This document shows positions 26,994-35,448 of a DNA stretch of 64,000 bases, piece by piece (positions within the stretch are counted from its first letter, which is position 1; every line of letters begins with the position of its first letter). The notes beneath the pieces are model-generated. The model did not search any database and was not told the DNA's origin. It was given only the letters and a program-made list of their open reading frames with translations. The stretch spans positions 5,394,001 to 5,458,000 of the forward strand of contig NZ_CP108677.1 of assembly GCF_035994945.1 (NCBI RefSeq), read 5' to 3'. Origin of the DNA: Streptomyces sp. NBC_01216. GTDB taxonomy: Bacteria > Actinomycetota > Actinomycetes > Streptomycetales > Streptomycetaceae. Made by a program: the position numbers and the translations under genes.

Positions 26994-27779
26994 ATGAACC
27001 GCTACGAAGGACGCCGCGCACTGGTCACCGGCGGAGGCTCGGGCATCGGCCAGGCCACCGTCCTGCGGATGCTCTCCGAGGGTGGTCGCGTCGTCGCCGC
27101 CGACGTCAGCGAGGCCGGTCTGAAGGACACCGTCGCCAAGGCGGGCGAGCACACCGGCCGTCTCACGGCGCTCGTCCTGGACGTCGCCGACGAGACCTCG
27201 GTACGCGAGGGCGTCGCCGCCGCCGTCGCGACGCTCGGCGGCCTGGACGTGCTCGTCAACGCGGCCGGAATCCTCCGCTCCTCACACACCCACGAGACCG
27301 GACTCGACCTGTTCGAGCAGGTCGTCCGCGTCAACCTCACCGGCACCTTCCTCGTCATCCGCGAGGCGATACCCGCCCTCCTGGAGGGCGACGGCCCGGC
27401 CGTGGTCAACTTCTCGTCCACGTCGGCGGTGTTCGCCCACCCCTACATGTCCGCCTACGCGGCCAGCAAGGGCGGCATCCAGGCCATGACCCACGCCCTC
27501 GCCGCGGAGTACGCCCGGCAGGGCATCCGCTTCACCGCCGTCCAGCCCGGCTCCATCTCCTCCGGCATGACCGACGGCACCGGCGCCAGTCGGCAGAGCG
27601 TCGGGCCCGGCCTGCCCGAGGACGCCGACCTGTCCCTCTTCATGAAGCTCGCTCCCGCCCTCGGCCAGGGCTTCGCCGGACCCGAGACCGTCGCCGGCGT
27701 CGTCGCGATGCTCGCCTCCGAGGACGGCAGGTTCGTCACCGGTACCGAGATCCGCGTCGACGGAGGCACGCACTTCTGA
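26994..27779 (+). CDS. Short-chain dehydrogenase/reductase (SDR), classical type
   Basis: A 261-residue oxidoreductase. The cofactor loop is TGGGSGIG in RRALVTGGGSGIGQATVLRM. NAAG lies in LDVLVNAAGILRSS, the catalytic serine in NFSSTSAVFAH and the YxxxK pair in YMSAYAASKGGIQAM. The C-terminal GTEIRVDGGTHF is typical. The aspartate in VVAADVS after the second strand suggests NAD rather than NADP. The substrate is unknown: 3-oxoacyl, sugar or steroid alcohols are all possible. The ATG at 26994 has an AGGTCGGACAGG leader. It is probably regulated by the divergent TetR gene. Confidence 0.93.
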   Translation: MNRYEGRRALVTGGGSGIGQATVLRMLSEGGRVVAADVSEAGLKDTVAKAGEHTGRLTALVLDVADETSVREGVAAAVATLGGLDVLVNAAGILRSSHTHETGLDLFEQVVRVNLTGTFLVIREAIPALLEGDGPAVVNFSSTSAVFAHPYMSAYAASKGGIQAMTHALAAEYARQGIRFTAVQPGSISSGMTDGTGASRQSVGPGLPEDADLSLFMKLAPALGQGFAGPETVAGVVAMLASEDGRFVTGTEIRVDGGTHF

Positions 27780-27870
27780 CACCGGCGGCCGGTCGCACCG
27801 ACCACGCCCCACACCGGCCGTGCCACGCACCGGCGGGGGACGGCGACGCTCGCCGGCCCCGGGCGGCTCA

Positions 27871-27902
27871 GAGCCTGTCGGCCGGGGCCACCCGACAGGC
27901 TC
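27871..27902. repeat. Short inverted-repeat (MITE-like) element, copy 2, minimal
   Basis: GAGCCTGTCGG (27871-27881) and its exact inverted copy CCGACAGGCTC (27892-27902) around a 10-base centre. It is flanked by TCA and TAA. The last base of the stop codon (TAG, 27902-27904, minus strand) of the DUF4240 gene is the first base of the element. It may also act as a bidirectional terminator between the two convergent genes. Confidence 0.65.
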
Positions 27903-28420
27903 TAACCTCCGAAGCGCTCCCACAGCCGGGGGAATCGGGCCGCGAGCACCCCGTCGTCGTCCAGGTCGAAGGAGCTGCCCTCCGGTTCGGCCGGCTGGGC
28001 CGGAATCCCCAGGTCCGGTGCCTCCGCTCCGGTGAGCTGCTCATACGCCTCGTCCGCGGCGAACCCCAGCTCCTCGCCGTCCCCGTCGATCTCCTCGTCG
28101 AACTCGCCGATCAGCTCCGCCAGCGCGTCCGGATCGTGCATCGCCCCCTCGAAGACCTCCCGGCCCTGGCCGATCAGCCAGCACCGGAAGTAGTCGAAGG
28201 CGTCGTCGCTCGCGCCGCCCAGCAGCACGACCGCCGCGCCCCACAGCTCCCAGGAGTACGCCCGGTGGTAGCGGGCCTCGAAGTGTCGCGCGAAGTCGAG
28301 CACGGAGTCCGGGTCGAGCCGCAGGAGGCGCTCCACGAGCAGGTCGGCCTGCTCCTCGGGGTCGCCCTCGGCGGCCTCGCGGGTGGAATCGATGATCTCC
28401 CAGAACTCCGTCTCGTCCAT
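27902..28420 (-). CDS. DUF4240 domain-containing protein
   Basis: A 172-residue acidic soluble protein. The N-terminal two thirds match the DUF4240 pattern: MDETEFWEIIDSTREAAEGD, LRLDPDSVLDFARHFEARYH, SWELWGAAVVLLGGASDDAF and FRCWLIGQGREVFEGAMHDP. The C-terminal part is Glu/Asp/Pro-rich. Proteins of this type are often found in toxin-immunity or polymorphic contexts or as single genes; here there is no toxin beside it, so no role is claimed. The start at 28420 is the first methionine that keeps the WEII motif near the N-terminus. Confidence 0.83.
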   Translation of the reverse strand: MDETEFWEIIDSTREAAEGDPEEQADLLVERLLRLDPDSVLDFARHFEARYHRAYSWELWGAAVVLLGGASDDAFDYFRCWLIGQGREVFEGAMHDPDALAELIGEFDEEIDGDGEELGFAADEAYEQLTGAEAPDLGIPAQPAEPEGSSFDLDDDGVLAARFPRLWERFGG

Positions 28421-28519
28421 CACGGACCAAGCATCGACCTTGGACGAGGGCGACGCACCCGGAAACAGCCAAAATGAATCCGGACAGGAGATGCCGTACT
28501 TTCCTGCCACGCTCGGTTC

Positions 28520-29440
28520 ATGACGACGCACACCAAGCCGCTCAGCGGCAGGACCGCACTGGTCGCGGGCGCCACACGTGGCGCGGGACGGGGTATCGCC
28601 GTGGAGTTGGGCGCGGCGGGCGCCACGGTGTACGTGACCGGGCGCACCACGCGCGAGAAGGTCAGCGAGGTCGGCCGGACGACGGAGACCATCGAGGAGA
28701 CGGCCGAGCTGGTGACGGCGGCCGGCGGCGAGGGCATCGCCGTGCCCACCGACCATCTGGAGATCGACCAGGTCGAGGCGCTCGTCGCGCGCATCGACAA
28801 GGAGCGGGGCCGGCTCGACATCCTCGTCAACGACGTCTGGGGCGGCGAGCACCTGCTCGAGTTCGGCAAGAAGATCTGGCAGACCGACCTGACGGACGGT
28901 CTGCGGATGATGGAGCTCGGCGTGCGGACCCACGCCATCACCTCACGCCTGGCGATTCCGCTGCTGATCCGCCATCCCGGAGGACTCGTCGTCGAGGTCA
29001 CCGACGGCACCAGCGAGTACAACACCCGGTTCCGGGAGAACTTCTTCTACGACCTCACCAAGAACGCCCCGATCCGGATGGCCTTCGCTCTCGCCCACGA
29101 CCTGAAGGACGTCGGCGGCACCGCCGTCTGCGTCACCCCCGGCTGGTTGCGTTCCGAACAGATGCTGGCAGCCTTCGGCGTGACCGAGGAGAACTGGCGG
29201 GACGCGATCGGGAAGGTCCCGGGCTTCGAGGTCGCCGAGTCCCCGGTCTACATCGGCCGCGCCGTCGTCGCCCTCGCCGCCGACCCCGACCGGTCCCGCT
29301 GGAACGGCCGGTCCCTGGACAGCGGCCGGCTCGCCAAGGAGTACGGCTTCACGGACGCGGACGGCTCGCAGCCGGACGCCTGGGGCTTCATGCTCGCCAA
29401 GGAGCAGGACGAGAACCTGTCGGTGGAGGGCTACCGGTAG
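28520..29440 (+). CDS. Short-chain dehydrogenase/reductase (SDR)
   Basis: A 306-residue SDR, longer than the classical type. The cofactor loop is RTALVAGATRGAGRGIAVEL (TGxxxGxG with Ala for the first Thr). The strand after it ends in VYVTGRTTREK, favouring NADP by its arginine. NDVW replaces the usual NNAG in LDILVNDVWGGEHL, and the active-site YxxxK is in FFYDLTKNAPIRMA. The substrate is unknown. It is divergent from the DUF4240 gene (99 bases), and its last 10 bases overlap the end of the convergent WYL regulator gene. Confidence 0.88.
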   Translation: MTTHTKPLSGRTALVAGATRGAGRGIAVELGAAGATVYVTGRTTREKVSEVGRTTETIEETAELVTAAGGEGIAVPTDHLEIDQVEALVARIDKERGRLDILVNDVWGGEHLLEFGKKIWQTDLTDGLRMMELGVRTHAITSRLAIPLLIRHPGGLVVEVTDGTSEYNTRFRENFFYDLTKNAPIRMAFALAHDLKDVGGTAVCVTPGWLRSEQMLAAFGVTEENWRDAIGKVPGFEVAESPVYIGRAVVALAADPDRSRWNGRSLDSGRLAKEYGFTDADGSQPDAWGFMLAKEQDENLSVEGYR

Positions 29441-30393
29441 AGCTCCGCGAGGGCGCGTGACGCCTCGGCGAAGCGGTCCCGCAGGGCCTCCGGGCCGAGG
29501 ACCTCCGCCTCCGGGCCGAGGGAGAGCAGTTGACCGAAGGCGACCTCCTCGTCCTCCACGAGGAGCGTCGCCGTGACACGGCCCTCGGAGTCGGTCGAGC
29601 CGGCCGCCAGCGCCTCCTCGGCCGCCGCGCGGTCCGTCACGTACGGCAGCCGGCGCGCTCCCGCGGGCGAGAGACGGACGACGACCTCGGCGCGCAGGAT
29701 CGAGCGGGCGAACTCCGCCGCTCGCTCCGCCCAGAAGGCCGGCAGGTCGAAGCCCTCGTCCCGTACGAAGCGCTCCCCGGTGACGGTGACGGCTGTGAAG
29801 CGGTCCACCCGGTACGTACGGAACGACGAGCCGGAACGCGCGCACACGTACCAGACCCCCGCCTTCAGGACGAGTCCGTGCGGGGCGAGGTCGCGCTCCA
29901 CCTCGCGGTCGCCCCGCCGATACCGGGCGGTGAGGGTCCGGTCCTCCCAGACGGCCTCGGCGATCGGCGGCAGCATCTCCGGCCTCCGGGGCTGCTGGTA
30001 CCAGCCCGGCGCGTCGAGCAGGAAGCGCCGCGCCGTCGAGTCCGGGGCGTCGCGCAGCGAGGGCAGCAGGGCTGCGGACACCTTCAGCCGGGCCGCCGAG
30101 GCCGCGTCCTCCAGGCCCATGTCCCGCAGCGCGTCCGGCAGCCCGGACAGGAACAGCGCCTCGGCCTCGCCGCGCGCCAGACCCGTCAGCCGGGTGCGGT
30201 ATCCGCCGATCAGCCGGTATCCGCCGGCCCTGCCCCGGTCCGCGTACACCGGAACCCCCGCCTGCGAGAGGGCGAGGGCATCGCGGGTGATGGTCCGTTC
30301 CGACACCTCCAGCTCCTCGGCCAGTTCGGCCGCCGTCATCGACGTACGGGACTGGAGCAGCAGGACCATCTTGATCAGCCGGGCGGCGCGCAT
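29431..30393 (-). CDS. WYL domain transcriptional regulator (YafY/DeoR-like HTH)
   Basis: A 320-residue regulator. The N-terminal HTH_11-type helix-turn-helix runs from MRAARLIKMVLLLQSR to ELEVSERTITRDALALSQAG, followed by the wing VPVYADRGRAGGYRLI. The central WYL domain includes LTARYRRGDREVERDLAPHG and VWYVCARSGSSFRTYRVDRF. A C-terminal WCX-like segment ends the protein. WYL proteins sense nucleic acids or small ligands and often act after DNA damage or in phage defence, but many are plain metabolic regulators. I chose the ATG at 30393, where the helix-turn-helix begins; 30402 and a GTG at 30420 are in-frame alternatives. Confidence 0.9.
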   Translation of the reverse strand: MRAARLIKMVLLLQSRTSMTAAELAEELEVSERTITRDALALSQAGVPVYADRGRAGGYRLIGGYRTRLTGLARGEAEALFLSGLPDALRDMGLEDAASAARLKVSAALLPSLRDAPDSTARRFLLDAPGWYQQPRRPEMLPPIAEAVWEDRTLTARYRRGDREVERDLAPHGLVLKAGVWYVCARSGSSFRTYRVDRFTAVTVTGERFVRDEGFDLPAFWAERAAEFARSILRAEVVVRLSPAGARRLPYVTDRAAAEEALAAGSTDSEGRVTATLLVEDEEVAFGQLLSLGPEAEVLGPEALRDRFAEASRALAELYR

Positions 30394-30526
30394 GGCCGCC
30401 ATTGTGTCCCGCACCCGCACTCGCCGCCGCCCGGCGCTCCACCGAGCGGGAAGCGTGCCTGCGGGCTAACGTGCCCTCAGGTCAGCTTTGGAGCAGGGAC
30501 ACGCGCGACGACCAAGGACAGCTCAT

Positions 30527-32059
30527 ATGACCGCACAGCCTCGCGAGCAGTGGACGACACGAGCCGGATTCCTGATGGCGGCGATCGGCTCCGCCATCGG
30601 ACTGGGCAACATCTGGAGATTTCCGGCTGTCGCCTACGAGAACGGCGGTGGAGCCTTTCTGCTGCCGTACCTGATCGCTTTGCTCACCGCCGGCATCCCG
30701 TTGCTGATCATGGAGTACACGATCGGCCGCAAGTACCGGATGTCACCCCCGGCGGCGCTCCGCCGGATGGCCCGGCCCGCCGAGGTCATCGGCTGGTGGC
30801 AGGTGGTGATCTCGTTCGTGATCGCCACCTACTACGCCGTCATCATCGCCTGGGCCGTGCGCTACGTCGGCTTCTCCGTGGGGCAGCAGTGGGGCGACGA
30901 CCCCGAGGCATTCCTGTTCGGGGACTTCCTTCAGACGGCCGAGTCACCGGGCTTCATCTCGACCTACGTTCCGGGGGTGGTCTGGCCCCTGATCGCCGTC
31001 TGGGTCGTCGTGCTCGTCATCCTGGCGTTCGGTATCCGACGCGGTGTCGAGCGCGCCAACAGGGTGTTCATCCCGCTGCTCGTCGTCTTCTTCGTGGGCC
31101 TGGTGATCCGGGCCCTCACCCTGGACGGCGCCTCCGCCGGGCTGGACGCCCTCTTCTCACCCGACTGGTCGGAACTGTCGAACGGCAGTGTCTGGGTCGC
31201 CGCGTACGGGCAGATCTTCTTCTCGCTGTCGATCGGCTTCGGCATCATGGTGACCTACGCGTCGTACCTCGGGCGCAGGGCGGACATCAGCGGCTCCGCG
31301 ATGGTGGCGGGCTTCGCCAACAGCTCCTTCGAGATCCTCGCGGGCATCGGTGTCTTCGCGACGCTCGGCTATCTGGCCACGGCCTCGGGAGTCGCGGTGG
31401 ACGAGGTCGCGAGCGCGGGCCTCGGGCTGGCGTTCGTCGCGTTCCCGGCCGTCATCTCCGAGATGCCCCTGGGCGGCCTGTTCGGCGTCCTCTTCTTCTG
31501 CTCCCTGGTGGTCGCGGGACTCTCGTCGCTGATCTCCATCGTCCAGGTCGTCGTCTCCGCGGTGCAGGACCGGACCGGCATGCGACGGCTTCCCGCCGTC
31601 TTCGGTATCGGAGGACTGGTGGCGATCGTCTCGATCCTGCTGTTCCCGACCGACGACGGGGTGTTCCTGCTGGACGCCTCCGACCACTTCATCAACGCCT
31701 ACGGCATCGCCCTCGCGGCCCTGGTCGCCCTCGTCGTCATCGTCTGGCTGCTGCGCAAGCTGCCCGAACTGCAGCGGAACGCGGACGCCACCTCGGCGAT
31801 TGCCCTCGGGCACTGGTGGCGGATCTGCCTCGGCGTCATCACCCCGCTGGTGCTCGGCTGGATGATGGTCGACAGCCTCCGCAACGAGTTCGACGAGAAC
31901 TACGAGGGGTACTCGACCACCTTCCTGCTCACCGCCGGGTGGGGGGTCGCGATCGGCGCACTGCTCATCGGCATCGTCCTCGCCCTGATTCCCTGGAAGG
32001 CGGGCGGAGAGGACATCGACCTCGATATGGAGGCACCGGTGGAAAGGAAGGAGCCCTGA
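30527..32059 (+). CDS. Sodium-dependent transporter, NSS (SNF) family
   Basis: A 510-residue membrane protein of the neurotransmitter:sodium symporter family, with about 11-12 membrane helices. TM1 carries the signature RAGFLMAAIGSAIGLGNIWR followed by FPAVAYENGGGAFLLPYL, which holds sodium- and substrate-binding residues. TM6-like SLSIGFGIMVTYASYL and TM8-like AVISEMPLGGLFGVLFFC also fit. It imports an amino acid with sodium; bacterial relatives with a MetS partner take up methionine and alanine. Its stop codon overlaps the start of the MetS-like gene by one base (TGATG at 32057-32061), so the two are translated together. Confidence 0.93.
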   Translation: MTAQPREQWTTRAGFLMAAIGSAIGLGNIWRFPAVAYENGGGAFLLPYLIALLTAGIPLLIMEYTIGRKYRMSPPAALRRMARPAEVIGWWQVVISFVIATYYAVIIAWAVRYVGFSVGQQWGDDPEAFLFGDFLQTAESPGFISTYVPGVVWPLIAVWVVVLVILAFGIRRGVERANRVFIPLLVVFFVGLVIRALTLDGASAGLDALFSPDWSELSNGSVWVAAYGQIFFSLSIGFGIMVTYASYLGRRADISGSAMVAGFANSSFEILAGIGVFATLGYLATASGVAVDEVASAGLGLAFVAFPAVISEMPLGGLFGVLFFCSLVVAGLSSLISIVQVVVSAVQDRTGMRRLPAVFGIGGLVAIVSILLFPTDDGVFLLDASDHFINAYGIALAALVALVVIVWLLRKLPELQRNADATSAIALGHWWRICLGVITPLVLGWMMVDSLRNEFDENYEGYSTTFLLTAGWGVAIGALLIGIVLALIPWKAGGEDIDLDMEAPVERKEP

Positions 32060-32196
32060 TGTCGGCAGGCGCCATCGTCATGATGATCATCGCCATCACC
32101 ATCGTGTGGGGCGGGTTGATCGCGGCCATCATCCGGCTGCGACGGCACGCCCCCGAGCCGGAGCCCGCGCCGCCGGGGGTGACACCGGCCGAGTGA
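32059..32196 (+). CDS. MetS-like small subunit of NSS amino acid importer
   Basis: A 45-residue protein with one membrane helix (AIVMMIIAITIVWGGLIAAI) and a short cytoplasmic tail rich in Pro and Glu (RLRRHAPEPEPAPPGVTPAE). In corynebacteria a small protein of this kind is needed for methionine and alanine uptake by the NSS partner MetP. The gene starts inside the stop codon of the transporter, which strongly supports a joint complex. It is followed after 13 bases by the strong terminator at 32210-32254. Confidence 0.85.
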   Translation: MSAGAIVMMIIAITIVWGGLIAAIIRLRRHAPEPEPAPPGVTPAE

Positions 32197-32209
32197 GGCC
32201 GGACGAACC

Positions 32210-32254
32210 CCCACGGGGGCGGACCCGCCGTCATGGCGGGTCCGCCCCCGTGGG
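32210..32254. terminator. Strong bidirectional terminator between the transporter operon and aceE
   Basis: A 20-bp perfect stem (32210-32229 with 32235-32254) with loop GTCAT, 13 bases beyond the MetS-like stop and 31 bases beyond the aceE stop. Confidence 0.85.
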
Positions 32255-32285
32255 AGGTACGGGACCGGTGCCGGTCCCCGGGGCC

Positions 32286-34982
32286 CTACAGGCCGTAGCG
32301 CTCGCGCGCCTCCTTCACGGCCGAGGCCGGGACCTCGCCGCGGCGGGCGAGCTGCGCCAGGGCCGCGACCACGATCGACTCGGCGTCGACGCCGAAGTGA
32401 CGGCGCGCCGCGTCCCGGGTGTCCGACAGGCCGAAGCCGTCCGCGCCGAGCGAGGAGTAGTCCTGCTCGACCCACTGCGCGATCTGGTCCGGCACCTGGC
32501 GCATGTAGTCGGAGACGGCCAGGACCGGGGAGTCCACACCCTCCAGTGCCGTGCGGAGGTACGGCACCTTCTCCTCGCCACGCAGCAGCGCAGCGTCGGC
32601 TTCCAGGGCGTCGCGCCGCAGCTCCGTCCAGGAGGTCGCGGACCACACGTCGGCGCCCACACCCCACTCCTCGGAGAGCAGCCGCTGCGCCCGCAGCGCC
32701 CAGTGGATGGCCGTGCCGGAGCCGAGCAGCTGGATGCGGGGGGCGTTCGCGGGCAGCGTCAGACCCGCCGACTCCGCTGTGTTGAAGCGGTACAGACCCT
32801 TGACGATGCCCTCGTCCACACCGGACGGCTTGGCCGGCTGCGGCATCGGCTCGTTGTAGACGGTGAGGTAGTAGAAGACGTCCTGGTCCTCGCCCTCCGC
32901 CGCCTCGCCGTACATCCGGCGCAGGCCCTCCTTGACGATGGCCGCGACCTCGTAGGCGAACGCCGGGTCGTACGTCAGGGCTGCCGGGTTGGTCGCCGCG
33001 ATCACCGGGGAGTGGCCGTCGGCGTGCTGGAGGCCCTCGCCCGTCAGCGTCGTGCGACCCGCGGTGGCACCGACCAGGAAACCTCGGCCCAGCTGGTCGC
33101 CGAGCTGCCACATCTGGTCGGCGGTGCGCTGCCAGCCGAACATCGAGTAGAAGATGTAGAAGGGGATCATCGCCTCGCCGTGCGTCGCGTACGACGACGA
33201 CGCGGCGATGAAGTCGGCCATCGAGCCGGCCTCGGTGATCCCCTCGTTGAGGATCTGGCCGTTGACGGCCTCCTTGTAGTACATCAGCTGGTCGCGGTCG
33301 ACCGGCTCGTACGTCTGTCCCTTCGGCGAGTAGATGCCGAGCGACGGGAACAGCGACTCCATGCCGAAGGTCCGGGCCTCGTCCGGAACGATCGGGACCC
33401 AGCGCTTGCCGGTCTCCTTGTCGCGGACCAGGTCCTTGACCAGCCGGACGAAGGCCATCGTGGTCGCCACCGACTGCGCGCCGGAGCCCTTGTCGAATGC
33501 CGTGAACGCCTTGTCGGCCGGGGCCGGCAGCGGGGCGAGCGCGTGGGTGCGGCGGGCGGGGGCCGGGCCGCCGAGGGCCGCGCGGCGCTCCTGGAGGTAG
33601 CGGACCTCGGGGGAGTCGGCGCCGGGGTGGCCGTACGGCACCACGCCGTCGACGAACCGCGCGTCGGGGATCGGCAGGCCGAGCAGGTCGCGCATGTCCT
33701 TGAACTCGTCCACCGAGAGCTTCTTCATCTGGTGGTTCGCGTTCTTGGAGGCGAAGCCCTCGCCGAGGGTGAAGCCCTTCACGGTCTGCGCGAGGATCAC
33801 CGTCGGCGCGCCCCTGAACTCCAGGGCGGCCTTGTACGCGGCGTACACCTTGCGGGGCTCGTGGCCGCCGCGGGACAGGTGGAAGCACTCCAGGATCTTG
33901 TCGTCGCTCAGCAGCCGTGCCATCGCGACGAGCGCCGGGTCGGAGCCGAAGAAGTCCTGGCGGATGTAGGCGGCGTCGCGGGTCTGGTACGTCTGGACCT
34001 GGGCGTCCGGGACCTCACGCAGGCGGCGGACGAGGGCGCCGGTGGTGTCGAGCCGGAAGAGCTCGTCCCAGGCGTTGCCCCACAGCGACTTCACGACGTT
34101 CCAGCCGGCGCCGCGGAACTGGGCCTCCAGCTCCTGCACGATCTTGAAGTTGGCGCGGACCGGGCCGTCCAGGCGCTGAAGGTTGCAGTTGATGACGAAG
34201 GTCAGGTTGTCCAGACCCTCGCGGGCCGCCAGCGCGAGGGCGGCGGTCGACTCGGGCTCGTCCATCTCGCCGTCACCCAGGAACGCCCACACGTGCGAGG
34301 CGGAGACGTCCTTGATGGCGCGGTTGGTCAGGTAGCGGTTGAAGCGCGCCTGGTAGATCGCGGAGAGCGGGCCCAGCCCCATGGAGACGGTCGGGAACTC
34401 CCACAACCAGGGCAGCCGGCGCGGGTGCGGGTAGGAGGGGAGGCCCTTGCCGCCCGACTCCTGCCGGAAGTTGTCGAGGTGTTCCTCGGTGAGGCGCCCG
34501 TCGAGGAAGGCGCGGGCGTAGATGCCGGGGGAGGCGTGTCCCTGGATGTAGAGCTGGTCGCCGGAGCCGTCCCCCTCCTTGCCCTTGAAGAAGTGGTTGA
34601 AGCCGGTCTCGTAGAGCCAGGCGGCGGAGGCGAAGGTGGCGATGTGTCCGCCGACCCCGTGCTTGGCGCCCCGGGAGACCATCGCGGCCGCGTTCCAGCG
34701 GTTCCAGGCGGTGATCTTCCGCTCCATCTCCTCGTCGCCGTCGACGACGGGCTCCGCGGAGGTGGGGATGGTGTTGACGTAGTCCGTCTCCAGCAGCTTG
34801 GGCAGCGCCAGGCCGGCGCCCTCCGCGTGCTGGAGCGTGCGGCGCATCAGGTAGGCGGCCCGATGAGGGCCGGCGGCCTCGGTGACGGCGTCCAGGGAGG
34901 CCGCCCACTCGGCGGTCTCCTCGGTGTCACGGTCCGGGAGCTGGTCGAGCTCGCTCGGAATCTTGCCTACGGGACCGGTCAT
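32286..34982 (-). CDS. aceE: Pyruvate dehydrogenase E1 component, homodimeric type
   Basis: An 898-residue thiamine diphosphate enzyme that decarboxylates pyruvate and passes the acetyl group to lipoyl-E2. Landmarks are VGGHIATFASAAWLYETGFN, the thiamine-diphosphate/Mg motif HVWAFLGDGEMDEPESTAA followed by FVINCNLQRLDGPV, and the central FYIFYSMFGWQRTADQMW. The size matches AceE of the homodimeric type used in actinobacteria. The ATG at 34982 has GGAAGGCGG upstream. A palindrome TGATCGATCA (35090-35099) and a GntR gene lie upstream, suggesting local control. The partner E2 and E3 genes are at 36214 and 38040. Confidence 0.97.
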   Translation of the reverse strand: MTGPVGKIPSELDQLPDRDTEETAEWAASLDAVTEAAGPHRAAYLMRRTLQHAEGAGLALPKLLETDYVNTIPTSAEPVVDGDEEMERKITAWNRWNAAAMVSRGAKHGVGGHIATFASAAWLYETGFNHFFKGKEGDGSGDQLYIQGHASPGIYARAFLDGRLTEEHLDNFRQESGGKGLPSYPHPRRLPWLWEFPTVSMGLGPLSAIYQARFNRYLTNRAIKDVSASHVWAFLGDGEMDEPESTAALALAAREGLDNLTFVINCNLQRLDGPVRANFKIVQELEAQFRGAGWNVVKSLWGNAWDELFRLDTTGALVRRLREVPDAQVQTYQTRDAAYIRQDFFGSDPALVAMARLLSDDKILECFHLSRGGHEPRKVYAAYKAALEFRGAPTVILAQTVKGFTLGEGFASKNANHQMKKLSVDEFKDMRDLLGLPIPDARFVDGVVPYGHPGADSPEVRYLQERRAALGGPAPARRTHALAPLPAPADKAFTAFDKGSGAQSVATTMAFVRLVKDLVRDKETGKRWVPIVPDEARTFGMESLFPSLGIYSPKGQTYEPVDRDQLMYYKEAVNGQILNEGITEAGSMADFIAASSSYATHGEAMIPFYIFYSMFGWQRTADQMWQLGDQLGRGFLVGATAGRTTLTGEGLQHADGHSPVIAATNPAALTYDPAFAYEVAAIVKEGLRRMYGEAAEGEDQDVFYYLTVYNEPMPQPAKPSGVDEGIVKGLYRFNTAESAGLTLPANAPRIQLLGSGTAIHWALRAQRLLSEEWGVGADVWSATSWTELRRDALEADAALLRGEEKVPYLRTALEGVDSPVLAVSDYMRQVPDQIAQWVEQDYSSLGADGFGLSDTRDAARRHFGVDAESIVVAALAQLARRGEVPASAVKEARERYGL

Positions 34983-35089
34983 GATCGCCGCCTTCCGGAC
35001 AGGTGGGGGTGGAGAAGGGGTGCCGTGTCCGGCAGGACAGGGCGAAGGGCCGGGGTGCGGCCCGCCGAAGACTGTATGTCGCCGATCGA

Positions 35090-35099
35090 TGATCGATCA
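35090..35099. promoter_or_regulatory. Palindrome upstream of aceE, candidate operator
   Basis: TGATCGATCA is a perfect 10-base palindrome about 108 bases before the aceE start, next to an overlapping GATCGATGATCGATC run. Its place near the promoter makes it a candidate site for the neighbouring GntR regulator; this is inference only. Confidence 0.35.
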
Positions 35100-35223
35100 A
35101 AGGGTTGAAGGGGAAAACCCCTTCGAATCGAGAAAGTCGGCACAGGGTGCCGCGAAAGAGGGCACCCGGTGCCTCGTTTTCGCAGGTGAGGAGCCGGATG
35201 AGAAGGTGCGCGCACGAATGAGC

Positions 35224-35247
35224 GAGGCCCCGTCGGGGCGGGGCCTC
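35224..35247 (-). terminator. Hairpin downstream of GntR gene
   Basis: A 9-bp stem (GAGGCCCCG, 35224-35232, with 35239-35247) and a 6-base loop. It is 201 bases from the GntR stop, but would be about 39 bases away if the inverted-repeat element at 35287-35448 were absent, so it may be the original terminator. Confidence 0.45.
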
Positions 35248-35286
35248 AGGCGTCACGGGCCAGGAGGGACTCTCGCGACACGCTGA

Positions 35287-35448
35287 GAGCCTGTCGGGTG
35301 GCCTCTGGTCGGGCGGTCACGCCCTGGCACGCGCGCTGCCGGTGTTGCCGGATGCCCCGGTAGCTCCGCCGCAGCGGCATCCCGGCGCCGTGGAATCGCG
35401 CGCACCAGGCCGCGTCCGCCTGTCGATCGAAGATCACCCGACAGGCTC
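35287..35448. repeat. Inverted-repeat (MITE-like) element, copy 3, longest
   Basis: 162 bases bounded by 14-base perfect inverted ends (GAGCCTGTCGGGTG at 35287-35300 and CACCCGACAGGCTC at 35435-35448), flanked by TGA and TTA. The inside has no intact gene; a short minus-strand frame could be the remnant of a longer element. The right end directly touches the TAA stop codon (35449-35451) of the GntR gene. Confidence 0.7.

Larger units (their letters stand above)
34983..35448. other. Intergenic region between aceE and GntR gene
   Basis: 466 bases. It holds the aceE leader with a palindrome (35090-35099) and a small hairpin GAAGGGG-aaaa-CCCCTTC (35107-35124), the hairpin at 35224-35247, and the 162-base inverted-repeat element (35287-35448). 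No intact gene is seen. Confidence 0.65.

Noticed and set aside
32106..35108. 1000-codon + strand open frame opposite aceE
   Set aside because: Shadow of the aceE coding strand; composition is Val/Arg/Gly/His-rich and without motifs.
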